From Pseudaeromonas sp041911695 (GTDB lineage: Bacteria; Pseudomonadota; Gammaproteobacteria; Enterobacterales; Aeromonadaceae), in NCBI GenBank assembly GCA_041911695.1, contig JAYROM010000049.1, positions 1 to 19,553 on the forward strand: DNA of 19,553 nt, written 5' to 3'. Positions 14,144 through 19,553 of this stretch are shown piece after piece. The notes beneath the pieces are model-generated. The model made no database searches. It was not told the DNA's origin and saw only the letters and a program-made list of their open reading frames with translations. Made by a program: the position numbers and the translations under genes. Each line of letters starts with the position of its first letter. Within the stretch, counting starts at the first letter, position 1.

Positions 14144-15538
14144 ATGTATCGGCGGCATCTGGCAGCATTGGGATGGATGGGGCTTCTCTTGGACAGCCTG
14201 CTCTACAGCAGCGGGCTGGCGGCCAGCCCACGGTTTGCGGTCTGTCTGCTCCGGGTCGAGGATCGGGTATTGTTGGTGCAGGATCGCCTGTCGATGCGTT
14301 ATGGGCTACCCGGCGGCTATGTCGATCACGGCGAGACCGCCGCCCAGGCAGCGCTGCGCGAACTGCAGGAAGAGACCGGTCTGCCCGGCGAAATCACCGC
14401 CGATCTGGGACCACTGGGTGAAGGCCATGCCTTTGCCTGCCGCAGTCTCACCCCGCTGTCTTGGGTCGCGACGAGCGGCGATATCAACCTGTTGTCAGCC
14501 CCGGATCGCGGACGTGAAATCCTCCGCGGCCGGCTGGCAACCCAGCAGATGTTGCAAACCTTGCCACCGCGTTTCAGTGCCGAAACCGCCTGGCTGCAAC
14601 AATGGACACACATCGCCGCCAGCCCGGCACAGCGTGTGACCGACTTCACCAGCGAGGCCTCGGCACTACATCGGGCCGAGTTGCCGTGGTTGCAGCGCTG
14701 GCAAGCGGCGGGGCGACACCTTGCGCCCCTGTGGGCACTGACCAACCTGTTAGGTAGCCTCCCCCTGCTGATGCTGCTCTGGCTCTGGCGACCGGCGCAC
14801 TGGTCAGCAGTGGACAGCCGCGCCCTGCTGCATCTCACCGCCTTTGGCCTACTGGTGAGCGAAGGATTGAAATACCTATTGTCCTGGCCACGGCCATTCC
14901 AGATCGATCCAGCCCTCGCTTGGCACACCGCGGCCAGCTATGGCCTGCCCAGTACCCATACCCTGCTGGCGACCCTGATCTGGGGCAGTGTATTGACCCT
15001 GACCGGCCGGCGCGGCGCGCGCTGGCTGGGCGCGACACTATGCATCGCGCTGTTGGTGGGCATGGCACGCACCGTCTACGGTGTGCATTTCTTCTCTGAT
15101 GTCTTGCTGGGAGCCTTGTTGGGGTTGACCGGCGCGGGGGGCATGTCCCAACCCAGCTGGCGCGGTTGGCTGGCCAAGCGAGGGATACCGCGCGCAGTCA
15201 TGATCCTGGCGGGCATGGCCGCCTGGCTTACCGAGTCACAGGATTTGGCCTACCTGACGGCCGCGTTAGCGGGATTGCTGTGCGGGGCAAGGCTGCCCCA
15301 CTTTCGGCACCCCGTGGCTGGCCCTGGCTGGCAACGGCTCGGCTATAGCCTGCTACTCAGTGCACTGGCTGGGATCTGGTGGTATGGCGATCAGGTGGGG
15401 TGGCCGGGCTCGGTGACCCAGCTGCTGGGACAAGGCTTGTTATGGGCGCTGGCAGCGGGCCTGCTCGGCCATCACCGCCACCGCCCACTGTCGCGCACGC
15501 CCGCGCAGGGATCTTATGAGGGGAAACCCACCCAATAG
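14144..15538 (+). CDS. NUDIX hydrolase fused to PAP2 membrane phosphatase
   Basis: A 464-residue two-enzyme fusion. The N-terminus (1-28) resembles a signal peptide or anchor. The NUDIX domain (about 30-140) has a perfect Nudix box, G58-x5-E64-x7-R72-E-L-x-E-E-x-G79-L. The C-terminal half is polytopic, about seven to eight helices, with all three PAP2 motifs: K243-x6-R250-P251, PSTH at 269-272 (PSGH variant) and R309-x5-H315-x3-D319. PAP2 enzymes dephosphorylate lipid phosphates or diphosphates, usually on the periplasmic face; NUDIX enzymes split X-linked diphosphates. I infer sequential action on one class of substrate, possibly a lipid- or nucleotide-linked pyrophosphate, but the substrate is unknown. 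AGGAATGG overlaps the stop of the cyclase gene 9 bases upstream, so the two are co-translated. Confidence 0.9.
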   Translation: MYRRHLAALGWMGLLLDSLLYSSGLAASPRFAVCLLRVEDRVLLVQDRLSMRYGLPGGYVDHGETAAQAALRELQEETGLPGEITADLGPLGEGHAFACRSLTPLSWVATSGDINLLSAPDRGREILRGRLATQQMLQTLPPRFSAETAWLQQWTHIAASPAQRVTDFTSEASALHRAELPWLQRWQAAGRHLAPLWALTNLLGSLPLLMLLWLWRPAHWSAVDSRALLHLTAFGLLVSEGLKYLLSWPRPFQIDPALAWHTAASYGLPSTHTLLATLIWGSVLTLTGRRGARWLGATLCIALLVGMARTVYGVHFFSDVLLGALLGLTGAGGMSQPSWRGWLAKRGIPRAVMILAGMAAWLTESQDLAYLTAALAGLLCGARLPHFRHPVAGPGWQRLGYSLLLSALAGIWWYGDQVGWPGSVTQLLGQGLLWALAAGLLGHHRHRPLSRTPAQGSYEGKPTQ

Positions 15539-15546
15539 ATAAATGA

Positions 15547-15577
15547 AAGCGACGTGGTGATAGCACCAGCGTCGCTT
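15547..15577 (+). terminator. Hairpin after the NUDIX-PAP2 gene, possible bidirectional terminator
   Basis: AAGCGACG at 15547-15554 pairs with CGTCGCTT at 15570-15577, extended inside by an imperfect GGTG/CACC. It lies between two convergent genes. There is no T-run on the plus strand and only an interrupted one (CTTTCATTTAT) on the minus strand, so efficiency is uncertain. Confidence 0.45.
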
Positions 15578-15684
15578 GCGCAGGCGGGCATCCAGCGCCC
15601 TTGACCTTGTCTTGGCAACGATCTCAGCACAAATCAGCAGCACAGGGCCCGCCTACGCGAGGGCGACGAACCGATATCACAGAA

Positions 15685-16341
15685 TTACTGCGCCGTCCCT
15701 GCTGCGGCCGATGCTGCCTGCTGCACGCTGGCATTGACCGCGGAGGTCGCTGTCGAAGTGGCCGCGGACGTCGCCTGCTGCACACTGGTGTTCACCGCCG
15801 AGGTGGCCGCCGCCGTCGCCTGCTGGGTCAGCGCTTGCGCTGGCGTCTGAATCAGCCCCTGCATGGCGGTCGGCCAGGTTGGCACAGCCCCACTGGTCGC
15901 TGCCGCCGCACTGGTTGCCGCGCCGCTGGCACCGAGCGCCTCGCTAAATACCTGCTGCGGCTGTCCCTGTTGCTGCAACAGCACCGCCATCTGGTTGGTC
16001 TGCGCATTCCAGACAAACCCCGCCTTATCCGCCAATGGCTTGGTCAGGGCATTATTCGACAACACATAGAACATTGGCCCCTCTTGCTGCACCTCATCGG
16101 CGGTCTTCAACAGGCTGACCGCTGTGCCGTAGTGATCACCAAGCAGCGGCTGCAGACGATCCTTGATCAGCGGTTGTTCAAACAGGTTCACTTCGTTCGG
16201 ATCGAGACCGACCATCGGTTTAATCAATGCCCACAGCAATTTGCTTTGTGCATCCGCCACGAACGGCGCCACCAGCGGAGCCATGCAGCCACTCAGGGTG
16301 ACGGCCACCAGCGCCGCCCCCAGCCATCGCATCATTTTCAT
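15685..16341 (-). CDS. Outer-membrane-type lipoprotein, alanine-rich with C-terminal repeats
   Basis: A 218-residue lipoprotein I do not recognise. The signal peptide ends in a lipobox LSGC with lipidated Cys19; Met at +2 suggests transport to the outer membrane. Residues 20-135 form a normal globular part (LLWALIKPMVGLDPNEVNLF, then a segment rich in Gln). Residues 136-218 are low-complexity Ala/Ser/Thr/Gln, with a degenerate repeat QQATxAATSAVNxSV at about 173-187 and 188-206 and a partial third. The ATG at 16341 is preferred to upstream starts at 16347 and 16368, because AAGGA then has 7-base spacing and the signal peptide begins MKMMR. A TATGAT hexamer on the minus strand (complement of 16401-16406) could be the -10. 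It sits downstream of the pntAB terminator, so it is separately expressed. Confidence 0.8.
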   Translation of the reverse strand: MKMMRWLGAALVAVTLSGCMAPLVAPFVADAQSKLLWALIKPMVGLDPNEVNLFEQPLIKDRLQPLLGDHYGTAVSLLKTADEVQQEGPMFYVLSNNALTKPLADKAGFVWNAQTNQMAVLLQQQGQPQQVFSEALGASGAATSAAAATSGAVPTWPTAMQGLIQTPAQALTQQATAAATSAVNTSVQQATSAATSTATSAVNASVQQAASAAAGTAQ

Positions 16342-16453
16342 TCTCATGTCCTTGTCATGCCAGGTCACACCCGGTCAATCGCGACGGCGGGTGCGGCGTC
16401 ATCATACCTTGTTGCGCCCGCCCTGCCAGACCTGCGGGCCAGATAAAGCGCAG

Positions 16454-16479
16454 AAAAAAGGGAGGCTTGCGCCTCCCTT
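16454..16479 (-). terminator. Rho-independent terminator of pntAB
   Basis: AAGGGAGGC at 16458-16466 and GCCTCCCTT at 16471-16479 form a 9-bp stem with a 4-base loop. Six A at 16454-16459 give a T-run on the minus strand. It lies about 20 bases after the pntB stop. Confidence 0.9.
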
Positions 16480-16498
16480 GATCGGTGTATCGGTCGCC

Positions 16499-17995
16499 TT
16501 ACAGCGCCTTGAGGATGCTCTCCACCGTGCCCTTGGCATCGCCAAAGCACATGTAAGAGTTTTCCTTGAAGAACAGCGGGTTCTGTACCCCGGCATAGCC
16601 GGTGTTCATCGAACGCTTGAACACCACCACGTTCTGCGCCTTCCATACTTCCAGCACCGGCATCCCGGCAATCGGGCTGCCCGGATCTTCCATCGCCGCC
16701 GGGTTAACGGTGTCGTTGGCGCCAATCACCAGCACGGTATCGGTCTCCGGGAAGTCCTCGTTGATTTCGTCCATCTCCAGCACGATATCGTACGGCACCT
16801 TGGCTTCAGCCAGCAGCACGTTCATGTGCCCTGGCAGACGACCGGCCACCGGATGGATACCGAAACGCACCTGGATGCCGCGCTCGCGCAGCTTCTGGGT
16901 GATTTCTGCCACCGGATATTGCGCCTGCGCCACCGCCATGCCGTAGCCCGGGGTGATGATCACCGACTGCGAGTTCTTCAGCAGGTCGGCCACATCTTCC
17001 GGCTTCATTTCGCGGTATTCGCCCATCTCTTCGCTGGACGAGGAGGACGAGGCGCCATCGGTACCAAAACCACCGGCAATCACCGACAGGAAGGAGCGGT
17101 TCATCGCCTTACACATGATGTAAGAGAGGATCGCCCCTGAGGAGCCAACCAGCGCACCGGTCACAATCAGCAGGTCGTTAGAGAGCATAAAGCCCGCCGC
17201 CGCCGCCGCCCAACCGGAGTAGGAGTTCAGCATCGACACCACCACCGGCATGTCCGCGCCACCGATGGAGGCCACCAGATGCCAGCCGAAGGCCAGTGCG
17301 ATCAGCGTCATCAGCAGAATCGCCCAGGTCGAGCCACCGGCATTGATGAAGTGGATCAGCAGTGCGAAGGAGACCACCGCAGCCAGCAGGTTCAGCTTGT
17401 GCTTGTGCGGCAAGGAGAGCGGCTTGGTGCTGATCACGCCACGCAGTTTGCCGAACGCCACGATCGAGCCGGTGAAGGTCACCGCACCGATAAACACGCC
17501 GAGGAAAATTTCGGTCAGGTGGATGTTGAGCATGGCACCGGTCAGATGACCGGCAGCACCGGCTTGCTGACTGGCAATCTGGGCAATCGCCAGCTGGGCC
17601 GCCGCCATGATCTGTTCCGGCGAGCCGTGCAACGGCAGCACCAGTTGCTGTACGGCATCGGCCGGCAGCAGCTCGATAAAGCTGTTGAAGCCAACCAGCA
17701 CCGCGGCCAGACCGACGAAGCTGTGCAGCACCGCCACCAGCTCCGGCATCTGGGTCATCTCGACCTTGAGTGCCAGGCGAGCGCCGACGGCACCGCCAAT
17801 CACCATGGCCAGCAGTACAAACACCACGCCATGCACACTCGGGCTGGCAATGGTCGCCACCAGCGCGATGGCCATACCGACCATCCCGAACAGGTTACCC
17901 GACTTCGCCGATTCCTGACGCGACAGGCCGGCCAGACTGAGGATAAACAGCACGGCTGCGACAATATAGGCCGCCGTGACCAATCCTTGAGACAT
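16499..17995 (-). CDS. pntB: NAD(P) transhydrogenase subunit beta
   Basis: A 498-residue inner-membrane subunit with the C-terminal NADP(H)-binding domain III. With PntA it couples proton re-entry to hydride transfer from NADH to NADP+. Most of the chain is nearly identical to E. coli PntB: SQGLVTAAYIVAA at the start, GWHLVASIGGADMPVVVSML, the NADP site VIITPGYGMAVAQAQYPV, GIHPVAGRLPGHMN and VLVIGANDTVNPAA. It is about 36 residues longer than the E. coli protein (462), and the extra length sits in one loop (residues 106-156) after VLVGFNS and before NIHLTE. A six-serine run precedes the domain III linker. The start has GGGAG upstream and lies 12 bases after the pntA stop. Confidence 0.97.
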   Translation of the reverse strand: MSQGLVTAAYIVAAVLFILSLAGLSRQESAKSGNLFGMVGMAIALVATIASPSVHGVVFVLLAMVIGGAVGARLALKVEMTQMPELVAVLHSFVGLAAVLVGFNSFIELLPADAVQQLVLPLHGSPEQIMAAAQLAIAQIASQQAGAAGHLTGAMLNIHLTEIFLGVFIGAVTFTGSIVAFGKLRGVISTKPLSLPHKHKLNLLAAVVSFALLIHFINAGGSTWAILLMTLIALAFGWHLVASIGGADMPVVVSMLNSYSGWAAAAAGFMLSNDLLIVTGALVGSSGAILSYIMCKAMNRSFLSVIAGGFGTDGASSSSSSEEMGEYREMKPEDVADLLKNSQSVIITPGYGMAVAQAQYPVAEITQKLRERGIQVRFGIHPVAGRLPGHMNVLLAEAKVPYDIVLEMDEINEDFPETDTVLVIGANDTVNPAAMEDPGSPIAGMPVLEVWKAQNVVVFKRSMNTGYAGVQNPLFFKENSYMCFGDAKGTVESILKAL

Positions 17996-18007
17996 GTTGT
18001 TTCTCCC

Positions 18008-19540
18008 TTAATCCTTGCGGAACATCTTCAACATACGTTGGGTGACCGTGAAGCCGCCGACGATGTTGATGGTGGCAATCAGCACGGCGACAAACGCCAG
18101 CACCTTGACCAGCGGCGCATCCGAGCCGATTTGCAGCAGGGCACCGACCACGATGATGCCGGAAATCGCATTGGTCACCGACATCAGCGGCGTATGCAGC
18201 GAGTGGGTCACGTTCCACACCACGTAGTAACCAACCACGCAGGCCAGCACAAACACGGTGAAGTGCGCCAGGAACTCCGGCGGCGCCACATGGCCAACCA
18301 GACCGAACAGCACCAGACCGGCCGCACCCAGCACATACTTGAGCTTGGACGGCTGCTTCGGCGCGGTGTCCTGAGCCTTGACCGGTGCGGCTTCCTTCTT
18401 CGGTGCCGCAGAGACGCTGATCGCCGGCGGCGGGAAGGTCACTTCACCGTCACGCACCACCGTCATGTTACGCAGGATCACATCATCGAAATCCAGGTTG
18501 ATGTTGCCGTCCTTCTCCTTGCTCAACAGCTTGGAGAGGTTGACCAGGTTGGTCGCATACAGCTGCGACGACTGGGTCGGCAGACGGCCCGGCAGGTCGG
18601 TATAACCAATGACCTTGACGCCGCTGTCAGTGACATGCAGCGTGCCCGGTACCGTGTATTCACAGTTACCACCGGCGGCAGAGGCCAGATCGACAATCAC
18701 CGAGCCCGGCTTCATGCTGTCGACCATCTCTTTGGTGATGAGCTTGGGCGCCGGCTTGCCCGGGATCAACGCGGTGGTGATGATGATATCGACATCCTTG
18801 GCCTGGGCGGCGAACAGCGCCATCTCGGCCTTGATGAACTCGTCGGACATCACCTTGGCATAACCGTCGGAAGAGCCGCCCTCTTCATTGCTGAAATCCA
18901 GCTTGAGGAACTCGCCGCCCATCGACTCGATCTGTTCCGCCACTTCGAGGCGGGTATCGAAGGCACGCACGATGGCGCCCAGCGAGCGGGCGGCACCAAT
19001 GGCGGCCAGACCGGCGACACCGGCGCCGATCACCAGCACCTTGGCCGGCGGAACCTTGCCTGCGGCGGTGATCTGACCGGTAAAGAAACGACCGAAGGCG
19101 TGCGCGGCTTCGACCACGGCACGATAACCACCGATGTTGGCCATCGAAGAGAGAGCATCCAGCGCCTGGGCGCGGGAAATACGTGGCACCATGTCCATCG
19201 CGAGGACGGTGACCTTACGCGCAGCCAAGGCCGCGACCAGGTCAGGGTTTTGCGCCGGCCACAGGAAGCTGACCAGGGTGGTCCCCGGTTGCAGCAGGGC
19301 CATTTCGGCCTCGGACGGGGCATTGATCTTGTAGATCAGCGGGGATTGCCACAGGGCAGCGGTGTCCACCACGGTGGCGCCAGCGGCGGAGAACGCCGCA
19401 TCATCAAAGCTGGCCAGCGCCCCGGCACCGGCTTCAACCACAACGTCGAAGCCGAGCTTGCGCAGTTGCTCGACGGTAGACGGGGTGGCAGCCACCCGGG
19501 TCTCACCGGCGAGACTTTCTCTCGGTATTCCAATCTGCAT
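18008..19540 (-). CDS. pntA: NAD(P) transhydrogenase subunit alpha
   Basis: A 510-residue subunit, the same length as E. coli PntA. Domain I (about 1-380) binds NAD(H). It contains PRISRAQALDALSSMANIGG (119-138), which carries the RQD-type loop contacting NADP in domain III, the dinucleotide loop GAGVAG (172-177), and IGYTDLPGRLPTQSSQLY. An Ala/Lys-rich linker (about 385-405) leads to four membrane helices and the conserved end GFTVTQRMLKMFRKD. The ATG at 19540 follows AGGGAAT. The promoter lies beyond the right edge, since only 13 bases remain. It is the first gene of the pntAB operon. Confidence 0.98.
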   Translation of the reverse strand: MQIGIPRESLAGETRVAATPSTVEQLRKLGFDVVVEAGAGALASFDDAAFSAAGATVVDTAALWQSPLIYKINAPSEAEMALLQPGTTLVSFLWPAQNPDLVAALAARKVTVLAMDMVPRISRAQALDALSSMANIGGYRAVVEAAHAFGRFFTGQITAAGKVPPAKVLVIGAGVAGLAAIGAARSLGAIVRAFDTRLEVAEQIESMGGEFLKLDFSNEEGGSSDGYAKVMSDEFIKAEMALFAAQAKDVDIIITTALIPGKPAPKLITKEMVDSMKPGSVIVDLASAAGGNCEYTVPGTLHVTDSGVKVIGYTDLPGRLPTQSSQLYATNLVNLSKLLSKEKDGNINLDFDDVILRNMTVVRDGEVTFPPPAISVSAAPKKEAAPVKAQDTAPKQPSKLKYVLGAAGLVLFGLVGHVAPPEFLAHFTVFVLACVVGYYVVWNVTHSLHTPLMSVTNAISGIIVVGALLQIGSDAPLVKVLAFVAVLIATINIVGGFTVTQRMLKMFRKD

Positions 19541-19553
19541 GTCTATTCCCTGA

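Noticed and set aside
15690..15840. Repeated DNA in the lipoprotein 3' end as a CRISPR array or satellite
   Set aside because: The repeats are imperfect, have no regular spacers, and are explained by the in-frame alanine-rich protein repeat.
16163..17140. 325-codon plus-strand frame
   Set aside because: It runs antisense across the lipoprotein gene and pntB, two better-supported genes, so it is a GC-rich shadow.

Overview
The window looks like chromosomal DNA from a GC-rich gammaproteobacterium. Aeromonadaceae or a close relative is my best guess, with low confidence below class level. Three things point this way: the enterobacterial-type block ygfZ / sdhE-ygfX (divergent, same order as in E. 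coli), PntA/PntB proteins very close to the enterobacterial ones, and a YqjI-type PadR regulator. Coding density is high, no intergenic gap exceeds about 220 bases, and I saw no tRNA, rRNA or CRISPR array.

Layout, left to right. (1) 1-140: the outer end of an IS5 element. It holds the first 34 codons of its transposase on the minus strand, the terminal inverted repeat and a CTAG target site, 33 bases upstream of a KefF/MdaB-like NAD(P)H oxidoreductase gene. (2) 905-2240: a secreted aldose-epimerase-like protein (DUF4432 type) on the minus strand, with two tandem LacI-type operators just downstream of its predicted promoter and two leftward terminators behind it. (3) 2345-5207: a heavy-metal module, a CadR-type MerR regulator divergent from a P1B ATPase, with a textbook MerR-type dyad inside an over-long promoter spacer. 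(4) 5333-6842: a Maa-type acetyltransferase and proC. (5) 6913-8228, minus strand: a YqjI-like PadR regulator with two near-identical palindromes over its promoter, then a WrbA-like flavodoxin-fold protein. (6) 8440-9762: a secreted CBM2-GH6 cellulase. (7) 9756-11460: ygfX and sdhE on the minus strand, divergent from ygfZ. (8) 11498-12349: a tandem universal-stress protein. (9) 12464-15538: a tight two-gene unit, a periplasmic NMT1/THI5-like sensor fused to a diguanylate cyclase, followed by a NUDIX-PAP2 fusion protein. (10) 15685-16341: an alanine-rich lipoprotein with C-terminal repeats. (11) 16499-19540: pntB and pntA, the proton-translocating transhydrogenase, with a strong terminator.

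Functional themes are redox and NAD(P)H metabolism (the two flavodoxin-fold proteins, PntAB, proC, SdhE, YgfZ), metal homeostasis (CadR/ZntA, the YqjI-like regulator) and use or sensing of external carbohydrate (secreted epimerase, GH6 cellulase, acetyltransferase). The least explained unit is the sensor-cyclase plus NUDIX-PAP2 pair. Both proteins appear to have their sensing or catalytic parts outside the cytoplasmic membrane, and they are translated from genes 9 bases apart.
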